NCBI RefSeq assembly: GCF_023856365.1
Contig: NC_064536.1
Span: 36,696,776 to 36,760,775 of the forward strand
DNA from: Brienomyrus brachyistius
Lineage: Eukaryota > Chordata > Actinopteri > Osteoglossiformes > Mormyridae
Direction of reading: 5' to 3'
DNA: 64,000 nt
Of the stretch, positions 43,911 through 56,338 are shown in pieces. The position numbers and the translations under genes were made by a program. The notes beneath the pieces were generated by a model. That model was not told the DNA's origin. It ran no database searches and saw nothing but the letters and a program-made list of their open reading frames with translations. How positions within the stretch are numbered: position 1 is the stretch's first letter; each line of letters starts with the position of its first letter.

Positions 43911-46538
43911 TAGTATCTCTAGTGCTGCTAACTTTGAACACTAATAATGATTAAATATCTGTCATTTTCGTGCATTTCCACACAGAACAAACTATATCAT
44001 CAAAATGAAAGTATGTAATACAAGTAATAATAGTGATAGTAATAATGAAAATGCTCAAGAATTGAAAATCACAATCTGGATCCTGAATGAAAAAAAAAGT
44101 GATTCATATTTTAACCAGAATCATGCATTACACCAGATTTAGCTCCTGCAAACATGTACAAAGTTTATTAAATATAATAAAATAGAATTAAACAATCTAA
44201 CAATTTAACCAAATTAAACTAGCAACTGTGATTCTTTTTTGTATGTAATGTCAGTGTAGAGAGTAGTTACAGAATGTATGCATCTTCAGGGTGTATTCAA
44301 AGTTTCTCTGCAGCTTGTTTATCTAGTTTCAAAACACTTGAACGATCGAACAAAGCAATATGCTTTTTGATGAGTGACATTTGGTCCATGTAACTGAAGA
44401 GCCGTTTATTGAACATGAGGGAGCGGAGAGCATTTTTTTCAGGGGAATCCTCCATGCGTTGTTGCTCTTCCTCTTTGAGGTCATCGTGAAAACATGTCAA
44501 GTAGGTTTTTATTGTCATTTCAACCATACACACAGTATATAGTGAAATGAGATAACGTTCCTCCAGGACCATGATGCAACACAGAGCAGGACAAAACAGA
44601 GCAACATGCTCTTTCATTTCCATTTTCAGTCCAGTGCTGCACATCACATATGTGGTGCAGAATCTATGTCCACCATCTCTTAAGCTCCTAATTACACACA
44701 GCAAAGATTTCCAGAGTACGGAACAGGCATTTGCTCAGGATAAATGTTAATTCTGTAGCAGACCATACCATGAAATAAATGTATCAATGAACATATAGGA
44801 ATATTAAAAATAATGTGTGCAAGTAAAAATAATGATTACTTTTCATAATTAAGTTATTACCATTGGATTACATTCACATGAAACTGAATGGTTCAGTTAT
44901 CAAAACCAAGATGTTATATTTAAAAAGCATGTGATTCCTCTTACCAGTTTGTCATGCATTTCTTTGTGCTAAGACCACACCTGTATTTGTTTCATCTTCC
45001 AAAAAAAAACACATGCAAATACAGACACTCCTCACTTAATGACCTGCCTGTTTACTGACCGCCCAGACTTACCACCAGCCCTCTGATCATTCGGTATTGT
45101 ACACTGTACAAGAACTGTGGTCATGGAAACGGCAGCGCGGCGTTTCTGTTCTATTCTGTTTGTTCTGCTGTTTGATTTCTTTGGGTCGGCGGTGGAAGGT
45201 TGTATATTGTAATTGACCTTTATTTTGATGTGCCATACCAGTTCACACTAATTTTGATACATTGCCTTTAATTTGATGCATCTACTTTCTGTTGTTGGAT
45301 AGGGAACCTCTAGTAGTGAGTAAAGCATGGATGTGTGCAAGGCCAAAGTTTTCCTGTGTCATACTTTTCTTGTGTCTTCGAATGCAATGGCTCTTAGTTT
45401 TTCATTTACTTGTTTGATATCTTAGTTAATATGTACAAGTCAGATTTATTTTCTATGCGCTGCTTAAGTTCGGTAATGTGCCAAAGGACACTAATGCTCA
45501 TTGGATTGCAGTGATGCTAATTTGCAATACATGCTTATATATGTTAGCGTATCATTTATTTGTAATTTCATTGACAATTAAAGGTAACACTTACCAGCCA
45601 GCTTGTAACTTTGCTATGGTAGATATGAGATCTCCCAAGTCTTTTCTGTGTTTTGTTTATTACACTTTCAATCAGATTTTCACCTGTCTCATACGTAAGA
45701 ACACGTAGCAGAAAGAGTACACTGTTTATTACAGTATACTGTACACTAATGTGTAAAAATGTACAAATATACTAAAAATGTTATAAATGGTTCAAAGGGG
45801 ACATTAACAATATCTAAAAATGGTTGTCACAAGCCCGCTACCAATACAGTAGCCTGACGTATTGGTAAACTTGTGATTAATCATGATTAATCACAGCCTA
45901 TTATTGTGATTAACTGGATTTATTTTTTTAATTGATTGATACCACTATAAATAATATAACCCGAGTCCATGGTTCATGGATTATAAATGAAAATGAACAC
46001 AGAAAAAACAATAAGCAATGTGATTATTTGTGATGTAAAGAGAGTTATACAAAGAAAGTTGCTTCTCTTTTTTTTTTAATGACAGTAGCTTTAAAAAATG
46101 CCTGAACATGCAGTTTTGCTAATTATTGTAGTTTTACTGCAAATAAAAGTCACATAGAACTGCATAAGTTGTATCACAAATTTTAAGAAAAGCTGCAAAA
46201 GTGTTTTGGGGCATCAATCACAGAATAACTGCTTAAGATCCTGTAAGATCTGTCAGTGTTCACTTGATATTCAGCCAGGTTATACTGTATATTGATGTCA
46301 GTTAAGTTACTGCCTGGGTTAGTTACCTAAGGTAATTACTTACTTGCATGGGTTTTCCTTAATCTATAAGACTGACACTGTAGATGGTCATGATGTTATT
46401 TTAACGTTATTTAAATGTTACAGCATTTGACCCTGAGGATGCAGACTGCAGACAGCCGGGCTGAGTTTGTATTTTTATTCCCATCCTTCATACCTGTGAA
46501 TCCTGACCTCTTTCATCTCGATCTTCTCTAACTGCAGG
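43911..46538. other. Non-coding stretch upstream of the Ig gene
   Basis: At 44297-44480 a minus frame (SLMFNKRLFSYMDQMSLIKK) is of unknown family, fused by chance to a TTTATTGTCATTTC-type dispersed repeat at 44505-44590. At 45870-45925 there is a GTGATTAATCATGATTAATC repeat. I find no clear TATA box or other promoter for the gene starting at 46539. Confidence 0.4.
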
Positions 46539-49500
46539 ATGATGTTCAGGCTTCTGCTGATCCTCTGCCTTGGTCACTGTCTCCCTGCTGTCTTAGGGGC
46601 AGATTCAAGTGAGTAACAGCCTCACACTGACCCTGTGTGTAATTAGCTGTGTATGTCAGTGCTTCACTGCTTTGTTAATTATACGGTGGTGTGAGTGTCT
46701 GATGGGGGTGTCTGCTGTAACATTCTCCCCTGTCGTGGGGGGGGGGGGTTCTCACTGTCTGTGTCTCTGTTGTGCTCTAAAGACTGTAACTTAACCAGCT
46801 GCTTGGTTACTGTACCTGCTGTATGATGTTATTTAAGTTGAAGTTAAGCTGTGGTATGTGATTAGTGCAGAGTCACATGGTACAGTGAATGGACCAATCA
46901 GTGTGGAGAACTGGCACTGTGTGTAAAGTAATTATTATAATAATCCTTTTTATTTTTTTATTCTGTATTTTAATCAGGTTTCAACTGTCATATTCGACAT
47001 ACTGTCACGCTGCCCTGTGATGAACCAGCAGCTACAGAGGAGGTTGTGGTTCTGTGGATGTTTGAAGGCAAACTTGCCTGTTCATATAAAAATGGGAACC
47101 AGTGTGAATTTGGTCATTATGTGAATCGAACTCAGCTTGGATCCATCAGACAGAACAACTTCTCTTTGGTCATTAATCATGTGAAAAAAGAGGATGAAGG
47201 GGAGTATGAGTGTCGAATCAATGATAAACTTATACGAATCACTCGCCTCAATGTTGATGGTAAGTGACCCTTCTGCCGGTTCCCCTTCCCCCTTAAACCC
47301 CCTGAGACCCGTCTCTGTGGGGCAGAGCCTCCTACAGCTCAGTCTGCCCCCCGACCCGCATGAACATAACCGTGACCCAGAAGCTGAGAGCAGTAGGGAT
47401 CTTTCTGCAGGCCGCCTTTATCCCCCGGCCCCCGGCTCTCTGCAGGCCGCCTTTATCCCCCGGCCCCCAGCTCTCTGCAGGCCGCCTTTATCCCCCGGCC
47501 CCCAGCTCTCTGCAGGCCGCCTTTATCCCCCGGCCCCCAGCTCTCTGCAGGCCGCCTTTATCCCCCGGCCCCCAGCTCTCTGCAGGCCGCCTTTATCCCC
47601 CGGCCCCCAGCTCTCCGCCAGCCGCCTTTATCCCCCGGCCCCCAGCTCTCTGCAGGCCGCCTTTATCCCCCGGCCCCCAGCTCTCTGCAGGCCGCCTTTA
47701 TCCCCCGGCCCCCAGCTCTCCGCCAGCCGCCTTTATCCCCCGGCCCCCAGCTCTCTGCAGGCCGCCTTTATCCCCCGGCCCCCAGCTCTCTGCGGGCCGC
47801 CTTTATCCCCCGGCCCCCAGCTCTCTGCGGGCCGCCTTTATCCCCCGGCCCCCAGCTCTCTGCGGGCCGCCTTTATCCCCCGGCCCCCAGCTCTCTGCAG
47901 GCCGCCTTTATCCCCCGGCCCCCAGCTCTCTGCAGGCCGCCTTTATCCCCCGGCCCCCAGCTCTCCACCGGCCGCCTTTATCCCCCGGCCCCCAGCTCTC
48001 TGCGGGCCGCCTTTATCCCCCGGCCCCCAGCTCTCTGCGGGCCGCCTTTATCCCCCGGCCCCCAGCTCTCTGCGGGCCGCCTTTATCCCCCGGCCCCCAG
48101 CTCTCTGCAGGCCGCCTTTATCCCCCGGCCCCCAGCTCTCTGCAGGCCGCCTTTATCCCCCGGCCCCCAGCTCTCTGCAGGCCGCCTTTATCCCCCGGCC
48201 CCCAGCTCTCTGCAGGCCGCCTTTATCCCCCGGCCCCCAGCTCTCCGCCAGCCGCCTTTATCCCCCGGCCCCCAGCTCTCCACCGGCCGCCTTTATCCCC
48301 CGGCCCCCAGCTCTCTGCAGGCCGCCTTTATCCCCCGGCCCCCAGCTCTCTGCAGGCCGCCTTTATCCCCCGGCCCCCAGCTCTCTGCAGGCCGCCTTTA
48401 TCCCCCGGCCCCCAGCTCTCTGCAGGCCGCCTTTATCCCCCGGCCCCCAGCTCTCTGCAGGCCGCCTTTATCCCCCGGCCCCCAGCTCTCTGCAGGCCGC
48501 CTTTATCCCCCGGCCCCCAGCTCTCTGCAGGCCGCCTTTATCCCCCGGCCCCCAGCTCTCTGCAGGCCGCCTTTATCCCCCGGCCCCCAGCTCTCCGCCA
48601 GCCGCCTTTATCCCCCGGCCCCCAGCTCTCCACCGGCCGCCTTTATCCCCCGGCCCCCAGCTCTCTGCAGGCCGCCTTTATCCCCCGGCCCCCAGCTCTC
48701 TGCTGCTACCCTGCATCTCACACTCACTGCTGCAGCTCTGAGTTACAGGCTCACGCTGACTCTGCTGCTTCTGTCCCTCTCTGTCTGCAGGAGGCCGGAA
48801 GCCTGAGGATGCAGTGATGCCCCCTGGAGGTCAGTGCAGGTTTATTTAATGTAAATAAGGCTGCTGCCGCCCCGACCCGTGGCCTCTGACCCCCCCAGCT
48901 TGGGCTTCCCTCCGTGTCTTAGCTGTGTCCGTGACAACACATGTTTAATAAGTGATATGGATATGATGGGATGTTACAGGCTCCCTAACGTGCGTGTGTG
49001 AGGTCAGCATGCAAACGCATAGCCAGTGTTCCGAGATCATGGCTGTATGACTGGGTTTCGTACCAAGAGGAATAAACAGGCACCAGAATTCACACAGTAT
49101 CTGCTGATTTTATCTATTTTTTCCCTCCTAGATCAAAAATGTAGGCCATACAGCATGAGAGAAGATCCTCCAGGTGAGTTTGTGAACATGCTTCTGCTCC
49201 AGTGTGATTCCTGCATTAGTTTAATTTGATTTATTTTACATGCTACTGCTTGTTAGTCATAATTGTTATGGCAGTAAGTGGTCATTACAGTTTGGACAAA
49301 ATTAGCTGATTTGCTTGTTTTTACCAGAGTCAGAAAACAAAGACAAACAGGATTCTGATGAAAACCTTTCAGGTGAGTTTATCCCCTGTGTGATGAACAT
49401 GCTTCTGCCCCAGTGTCTCATCTCTGTATGAATAGTTATTGACTGAACCTAGTTCTTGCCATGAAATAGACGCTAATGTGACAAACTTTCACACACCAGC

Positions 49501-50739
49501 CTACCTATAATGGTGGATTCTTAATACAATGCCCAGCCAAAAAAAGCCACCATTGGCATTTAAATCAGCAAATACTTAAAAGTCAATGACTGGATCAATA
49601 TTGCAGCTCAACACCGTTATGCAGCAATACAGTGAAGTCAGCTGAGTACCCGAATCTGCTGAATAACCAGGTTACCCCATCAATGATTTTGTTCTTCCCT
49701 AATGCTATGGGCATATCCCAGGATGAGAATGCCACGATTCATCGGACTCGAGTTGTGAAAGAGTGGTTCAGGGAGCTTGAGGAATCATTTTCACACATGA
49801 TTTGACCACCACAGAGTCTTCACCTTAATCCCATTGAAGGTCTTTGGGATGTGCTGAAGACGACGTTACGGAGTGGTTCAACTCACTGGTCAATACGAGA
49901 TTAAAATTAATATGGATGAAAATAAAGGTTGAGATGTTGTATAAGCTTGTGGCAAAAATGCCATGGCAGATGTGTGCTATAATCCAAGCTAAAGGCAGTC
50001 CAACTAAAAATGGTAATTTTTATTTACATGCTAGTGTATTTATTTATATGCTAGAGCTTAGTAATGGTAATTATTACCAAGTCATCACCATGATTTGTAC
50101 AAAATTACCTGAACAGACTGTTTTTGCCAGGATTTAATGGTCCCATTAGTCAAACCAGTAACAATGCTGGTTCTGACCCATCATCAGGAGGCGAAGCTGT
50201 CAGAGGGTCACACTGGTGATGCAGCGCCCCCTAGTGTCCACAGCTTACAGCAGATACAAACTCCTCACTGCCTGGCCGTCCTGTGCTATTAGCATTTAGC
50301 ATTTTATGAGTAATACTGTGTCAGACTGGCTGTTCAGGACCCCGCAGGCAGGGTGCTTAAGGGTGTGGATCTGAGCCCCAGGGGACATGCTGTTGTACGC
50401 CTGAGGAGGGTCTGTAACAGCTGCAGAAAGGGGTCAGACAGAAAGCTGCTCTGGGTCGGGCTGTCGGCTCGGTGATGCGGCTCTACTGGCTGCTTCAGTG
50501 AGACTTTACACTGACTGAGGATCGAGTGTCTGTGTGACAATGTGTCTGGACACTTACTGATCTATCTGCTTTCTGCAGGGGCGTCTTCAGGAGGAAACTC
50601 TGCGGTGATTGGGGTGATTGTGGGATTGGTTGTGCTGCTAGGGGCTGTAGCTGTGGCTGCAGTGTTCACCAAAAGATTGAGGAACCGGCAAAGAAATAAT
50701 CTGTCTAAACGGGTACCATGTAAAGCTAACATAATTTAA
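46539..50739 (+). CDS. Single V-type Ig-domain membrane receptor (6 exons, 212 aa)
   Basis: Exons 46539-46608, 46978-47259, 48791-48829, 49132-49173, 49328-49372 and 50579-50739, all bounded by AG/GT, every junction in phase 1, total 639 nt. Residues 1-20 are a signal peptide (MMFRLLLILCLGHCLPAVLG). Residues about 24-117 are a V-type Ig domain: Cys37 and Cys102 for the core disulphide, Trp50, and the DEGEYEC motif at 96-102. Extra cysteines at 27, 58 and 66 may form further bonds. N73 and N84 are N-glycosylation sites. A 42-residue stalk comes from three tiny exons, then a transmembrane helix at about 167-189 without charged residues and a short basic tail. No ITIM or ITAM is seen. It resembles the lineage-specific Ig receptors of fish, but I cannot assign an orthologue. 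The stop lies in exon 6; a GTACCA there could be a weak donor to further exons. Confidence 0.75.
47404..48705. repeat. 35-bp minisatellite in the second intron (about 37 copies)
   Basis: The unit is CTCTCTGCAGGCCGCCTTTA plus TCCCCCGGCCCCCAG. Variants have TGCGGG, CCGCCAG or CCACCGG in place of TGCAGG. The period is not a multiple of three and has no stops, so all plus frames stay open. That explains two long but meaningless frames here. The unit ends in a pyrimidine tract followed by CAG, as at a splice acceptor. Confidence 0.97.
49500..49905 (+). pseudogene. Tc1-like element fragment inside an intron of the Ig gene
   Basis: Starts near CCCAGCCAAAAAAAGCCACC, a Tc1-type end. At 49725-49880 the plus strand, with one shift, encodes DENATIHRTRVVKEWFRE and a WPPQSPxLNPIExLWDVLK-like segment: the second and third catalytic parts of a DD34E transposase. 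The rest is deleted. It lies between exons 5 and 6 and does not disturb the splice sites. Confidence 0.7.
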
Positions 50740-50814
50740 TAACAGTAATTATTATTGTGTAATTAATATTTGTATAATTATTACGATTAATATTATATAA
50801 TAATATTCACTCAG

Positions 50815-50955
50815 CTGGGGGTTAAGGGCGCCCAGGGAGCTGGGGGTTAAGGGCCTTGCTGAAGGACCCGCAGACTTGCTGAGGCTGGGTGTGATCCGGT
50901 CCCCTTGTGATTATAAGCACACAGACTTAACCCACTGAGCCACACGCTGCCCCGC
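50815..50955 (-). mobile_element. tRNA-like SINE fragment
   Basis: On the minus strand it starts GGGGCAGCGTGTGGCTCAGT with an A-box-like GTGGCTCAGTGGGTTAAG and ends in a CTTAACCCCCAGCTCCC duplication. It belongs to a different family from the GATG-tailed SINEs. No clear target duplication. Confidence 0.6.
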
Positions 50956-51057
50956 AATGGTGCCTCTATGTAATGGTGACTCTCTCCATGTTGACGGCTG
51001 CAGTGTTGATGAGAAGATGGGGGAACCAGCTGTGTGATGAAAACAGGTAGAATAATA

Positions 51058-52616
51058 CAGTGAAATGCAAAAGTTTGGGAACCCATGGCTTAAAATGTCT
51101 CTTACTGTGAATAGTTAAGTGAGCAGAAGATGAACTGATCAAAAAGCTTGAAGTTAAAGATGACACATTTCTTTAATATTTTAAGCAAGATTTTTATTTC
51201 CATCATTTACAGGTACAAAATATCAACAAATGATCAGGGCCTGAACCATGAGTTTGGCCACCTGACTTGGTCAGTACTTAGTGACACCCCCCCCCCTTTG
51301 GCAAAGATGCTTTTTGTATCCAGCAGAGTCCTTCAGATCTTATGTGGGGGATTTTTGCCAATTTATCCTTGCAAAAAGCTTTTAATTTTTTTTCAAAATT
51401 ATTGGGCTGTCTTATGTCACTGCTCCTTTGAGATCTATCCACAAATTTTCAATGATGTTTAGGTCGGGGGACTGTAAGGGCCATACCAAATCCTTCAAGC
51501 TCGTGCCTCTTGATGTATTCCATTATAAATTTTGAGGTGTGTTTGGGATCATTATCTTGCTGTATCTCTTCTTAGCTTCAACTTTTTTACAGTCGGTGTG
51601 ATGTTTGCTTCCAGAATTTGCTGGTATTTATTTGAATTCATTCTTCCCACTACCAATGACATGTTCCCTGTGCCACTGGCTACAACACAAGCCCATCACA
51701 ATCAATCCACTCCCATGCTTAATAGTTGGAGAGTTTGTCCCCCAAGCATACCTTTGCACATTGTGGCCAAAACGTTCTGTTTTAACTTCATCAGTCCACA
51801 GGACTTCATTCCCGAATGCATCAGGCTTGTTTCAATGTTGGTTTGCAAACTTCAGATGCTGAATTTTGTGGTTAGGGTGTAGGAAACTTCTTCTGCTGAT
51901 TACCATAGAGGACATATTTGTTCAGGTGTCACTGCACAGACGAATGGTGCCCCACCATTAAAGAGTCAACAAAATTTTCCAGAAGGTCATTTCTAGTAAA
52001 ACAGGGATTTTTATTTGCCTTTCTGCCAATCCAACAGTTCTTTCAGAAAGTGTTCATGGTCTTCCAGACCTCAACTTGACCTCCACTGTTCCTGTTAACT
52101 GCCATTTCTTAATAACATTATGAGGTGAGGAAACAGCCATCTGGAAATGCTTTGCTATCATCTTGTAGCCTTTTTCTGCTTTGTAAGAATCAAGTATTTT
52201 ATTTTTCAGAGTACTAGGCAGCTGCTTAGTGGAGCCCATGGCTGCTTATTGTTGGGACAAGGTTTGAGGAGTCAGAGTATTTATATAGTTTTGCAGTTTG
52301 TGTCACCTGGGGTTTCCTAATGAAGGCTGTGAACAAGCCGTAGTCCTAACTGGCTAATGAAGGTCTGGGACCTTCGTAAACGTTATCTGAGACCTCAAAT
52401 ATCTCGAGGAGCCCAAACTTTGGCATGGTGCTCCTTTCCTTTCTTTACTCTACAGTCGTATAAAACAAGAACAATGCACTAATCTTGCATAAAATGCTGA
52501 AAAGAAATGTCATCTTTAACTTTATGCCTTTTGGGGATCAGTTCATCTTCTGGTCATTTAACTATTCACAGTAACAGATATTTTAAGCAAGGGTGCCCAA
52601 ACTTTGTATATCATTG
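51058..52616 (-). mobile_element. Degraded Tc1-like element
   Basis: Imperfect inverted ends of about 130 bp (CAGTGAAATGCAAAAGTTTG on the left, CAAACTTTGTATATCATTG on the right), flanked by TA. Transposase pieces lie on the minus strand. A helix-turn-helix region spans 52239-52054 (ILDSYKAEKGYKMIAKHFQM). Later come the WTDE-type first Asp (about 51810), and WPLQSPDLN followed by IIENLW, the Glu region, at about 51480. Many stops; inactive. Confidence 0.8.
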
Positions 52617-53733
52617 TAACTATCTGTCTGTTTTTCCATAACTGCTTGTGCCCCAATTTATAAAATGAGATAATATACTTCAATCTGCTTTGTAGCTTTG
52701 GCTCTCATATTACCTGTATAATACATGAATATAATGCTAAACTTAATAGGGTTGGGACTATTGATAAGGCACATGAAATCAATAAGTAACAGCTATAACT
52801 GTCCATAGGTATCAGCCATAAGCGTTTGGTGCAGTGACCCGTTACCCGAAAACTCCTGTCCCAGTTTAACCTGACAGACACGCCCACATCGTGAGCACCG
52901 GTTGTGTAAAATAGCTTCTGAATTGTGGCAGTATTTTCGTATGTCTGGGGACCAGACAAAAAAAGCTGTTTTCAAGCAGCTTCAAAAGAGTTTTCCTTTT
53001 TGCGGCAAACTGTCATCAGCACCTTCCGATCTCGCAAGCGAAGCCAAACCCACAGGGTCAGCGACACAACAGCATGCAGCGTCCAGGGAGAAGGTCAGCC
53101 CACTTTGGGCTAAAGACCGTGCTGCTGCGGTGGATGGTGTACCTACAGTATTAACATAGCTGAGGGAGGCATTTAATAACGTAAACACAGGCTGTCAGCC
53201 GCTGTGTATAAAGAGTGTGTCAGAAATACTGAGTGATAAGTGACTGGTAAATCAGATGTGTTAAATAAAAGACTGAATTGTACAGTGCAGGTTTGGATTT
53301 AAATGATGATAATGTCAATAATTTTCCAAAGATTTTACTAAATTTACTCCCCCAGCCCTGAAATTTAGCAATATACACATATATGATGTTTATTTCTGAC
53401 TTATTTAGTATAAATACTGCTTTTCTCTAGGACACTCAGTGGGTATCACTGTATAGTAGGGTTGTTGGTTTGAATCCTACCCCCCCTGCTGTGTGTGTGA
53501 GTTTTTTTTATTTCATTGTGGGTACCAAAAAACCTGGGATTCCCTACCTTGTTGGGACCAAAGATTTCCCCACAATGCATAACTCTTATAAAACTTTTAT
53601 AAAAATCCGTGAATGCAATCAAAATATTAAGACGAAAAAAAAAACTAAAATAAATGGAGAGTCCACACAATGAGATTTACTCTGTGTGTATGTGTGTCTA
53701 TCACATGTCTGCAGACCAGCCTCTCTGTATGTA
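52617..53733. other. Non-coding stretch
   Basis: No gene recognised. At about 53440-53620 a SINE-like fragment has a B-box-like GGTTTGAATCC. Open frames at 52902-53188 lack family features. Confidence 0.35.
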
Positions 53734-54450
53734 CAGTGCCTATAGAAAGTCATCAAACCCTTTTGAAATTATTTGGTCATACACCCTGATATCAAAACCC
53801 ATTCTCAAAAAAGCTTCAACCATCTTTATTTACAAATTTTGCCTTACAACATCAAACTGATTAAAAGAAAGTCAACTGGTCAGAAAATGGTAGCCTTTCT
53901 GATCAATGCCCTTCCAGCTGGATCACCCAGTTTGGACAGACGGCCTGATCTAGGCACCAGGTTGGTGGGGCCACACACCTCTACCTTCTTAATGATGCAC
54001 TCAGCACTCAGAGGGACAGCTAAAGCCTCTGAAATCTTTGTGTAGCCTTTTCCTAACTTCTGCTTTTATACAACTTTATCCCAGAAGCCTTTTTAAAGCA
54101 CTTTCCCAACCAGGCTGATTTCTTTTTCAGAACCTTGCACTACTAACTGTGAAATCTTCAAAAGACAGCTGGAGGTAATCAAACCCCAACAGTTTGTCGG
54201 ATGGGGCAGTTAACCTAATGTTTGATCTGGCAGCTGATTGGTTGCATCTGAGCCAGTTTAGAAAGGTGCATTATATGAGGCTGATAACTTTACCAAACCA
54301 GGTGTTTCACTGATTGATTATAATAATTGTCCAAAATGTTTTTAGAATATTACTTTCACATTGACAATGATGTGTACCTACAGCTAAAAAAAAAAGAATT
54401 GGACCAAAGCTATAGATTTTAACAGGGTGATTGACTTTCTATAGACATTG
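53734..54450. mobile_element. Non-autonomous Tc1/mariner-type element (717 bp)
   Basis: Inverted ends CAGTGCCTATAGAAAGTCAT and TGACTTTCTATAGACATTG, flanked by TA (53732-53733, 54451-54452). The inside holds no transposase. The family with CAGTGCCTATAGAAAGT ends is common in fish. Confidence 0.8.
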
Positions 54451-56338
54451 TATATGTAGTGTATGTATGTTTAGATCAGCTTTTTCTCAACAGTAGCCAC
54501 TGTTATCACTGCATTTCATTAATATCTTGCTGCATACATATGAATGTTAAGAAGCTTGAAAAAATTCTGATTATTCTCTTATTACCCAGTTGAAAAATGC
54601 ACTTGTACTGATTTACACAATAAACCTTCTCTATGTTTTGACTTTCATGGTTGTATGTGTTTTATCCATCTCCAACAATCCGGCCTATAAAACTGAGTGA
54701 GAATCTGGGCCCAGCAGAACCATTAGACGGGTCAGAGGATGGGGATGTCACTGATTCTGCTGGGTGTTCACACTGAGCAGATGTCAGCCTAAATACTTTC
54801 TGGATCTGAACTTTTCACATCTACGTGTGTCATTGTTACATAAAGAGAAACCTGCAAAGTTTGAATGAAACTATGAAACGTCACAGTGGTTCAGCTTCCT
54901 GAGAGTTAATGGGAAGCCACAATGTGATATTTACACAGGGGGCAAATGGCTCTCTGCTGCCCCCTGTGGCCAAGCATTGGTATCTGCTCATTGTCCCTCA
55001 AAACTGACAGAATAAGGCAGCAGCTTCATTCAGAATGCCTGCCAGTAGTAGAACGCAGAGCTGGGACTATAATACAGTCATAGTGCTGCTGGTGGCTGTG
55101 CGACAGGCCGACTCTGTGTCCCATAAGGGGGAGTGGTTTTGCTGAAAGGGGAAGTAAATAGTGTGAGTTTGTTTATTTTTTAACAACCCCCCCCCCCCCA
55201 GTCACACTGCACTCACTGCCGTTTGCCAGAGCAAAGAACCAGTTTCTGTGTCTGATCTCCATTACATACATGGTGACATGATCCTGTCCTTCATGCTCAT
55301 TAGTGCAGCAGCCCTCTGGCATTTACTGGCACTGCTGCTCACTGTAAATAAACTTCACAAACTGGAATAAATGGTTTCAGCTCTGTGCATCAGATCCGCC
55401 TCAAACAGCACATTGTCTGGTTTCCTGTTCTGATGAGGAGTTTCCTGTTTTTCTTACAGACATCAGCTCGTACTTTAGTTATGCAATCAGAAATCACTGC
55501 TTTTTCAACTAACATTAAACTAAAATCAAATTACAGATGGTCTGTCATCTTCTTTAATACTTTTTGAAACAAAATTAAACACAGTAGCTGAGATTCTCTA
55601 AAGAGCTCTCAGTGGGTGGCGCTGTCGCCTCACCCCGGGGGGGTTGGGGTTTGAATCCCCTCCCCCACTCTGAGTTTGCATGATTTCCCCATCTTCCCTC
55701 CCGCTGTCCCAAGATGCACAGGAGCAGAGGGGGAGGGGAAGCAGCTTCTGCTCCCATCTTCACGGGGACCTGACTTGGTGTAACTACAGTATGAGGAAAT
55801 TTTAGCAAGTTCAAGAGACACGTTTTAACATTTGTTATGATACATTGGAAATGTTCCCCTTTAATAAGATTGTGAAATAAACAATATTTCACTGATGAAT
55901 AAAACGATGAATAATTTAAAAAAAACCAAACACACCCGAGCACACTGAGCCAGATATGCGGAACTGAAACCGGTTCCTCACGTCCAGCTGGTCTTTGACA
56001 GGCGCCTCCTAAGAAAATGCGTCACGCGGTTTAAAGCGAAAGTAACAAATGGCGCAGTGATATGTTCTGTACATGTATGGCGTGTCCTTCTTAATATGCA
56101 GGATAGTGTCCCTAGAAATGAAAGGAGAGTCCCCACAAAGACAGCAATATATGAACTAAGCATGTGCATGTATGTGTGTGAGTATGTCTCAAAATTAGGA
56201 ACTTAAACAGAACAGAAAGCAGGCAGGGATGGGGCCTGATGCAGGAGAGGAAATGGCACAGACCTGGCAGTATTATATTGCCTTGGATGAAACCCTTGGG
56301 GAAAGAGCAGGAGTCACGCTGTGAACCTCTGTGCCTCT
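54451..56338. other. Non-coding stretch with a SINE scrap
   Basis: At 55605-55780 a degraded SINE has GTGGCGCTGTCGCCTCAC, a GGGTTTGAATCCCC B box and TGAGTTTGCATGATTTCCCC. The rest shows no recognised gene. Sequence at 54660-55330 looks like an old gene's 3' UTR or intron but cannot be assigned. Confidence 0.4.

Noticed and set aside
44297..44704. Minus ORF of 135 codons as a possible host gene
   Set aside because: Its upstream half is a dispersed TTTATTGTCATTTC-type repeat and the rest has no recognised family; there are no supporting splice sites.
47404..48705. CRISPR-like array of regularly spaced repeats
   Set aside because: The units are contiguous without spacers, in a vertebrate intron; it is a minisatellite. 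The same applies to the arrays at 1200, 41774 and 56339.
47194..48817. Two overlapping plus-strand ORFs of about 500 codons in the Ig gene region
   Set aside because: They are produced by the stop-free 35-bp intronic minisatellite, which reads open in all plus frames; the flanking exons have clear splice sites.
51003..51046. Possible extra cytoplasmic exon for the Ig receptor
   Set aside because: It is bounded by CTGCAG and a GT, but joining it from the GTACCA site in exon 6 gives an immediate stop, so it adds nothing convincing.
52902..53188. Overlapping ORFs on both strands at 52902-53188
   Set aside because: Short, no family features, no splice or promoter context; chance frames in moderately GC-rich DNA.
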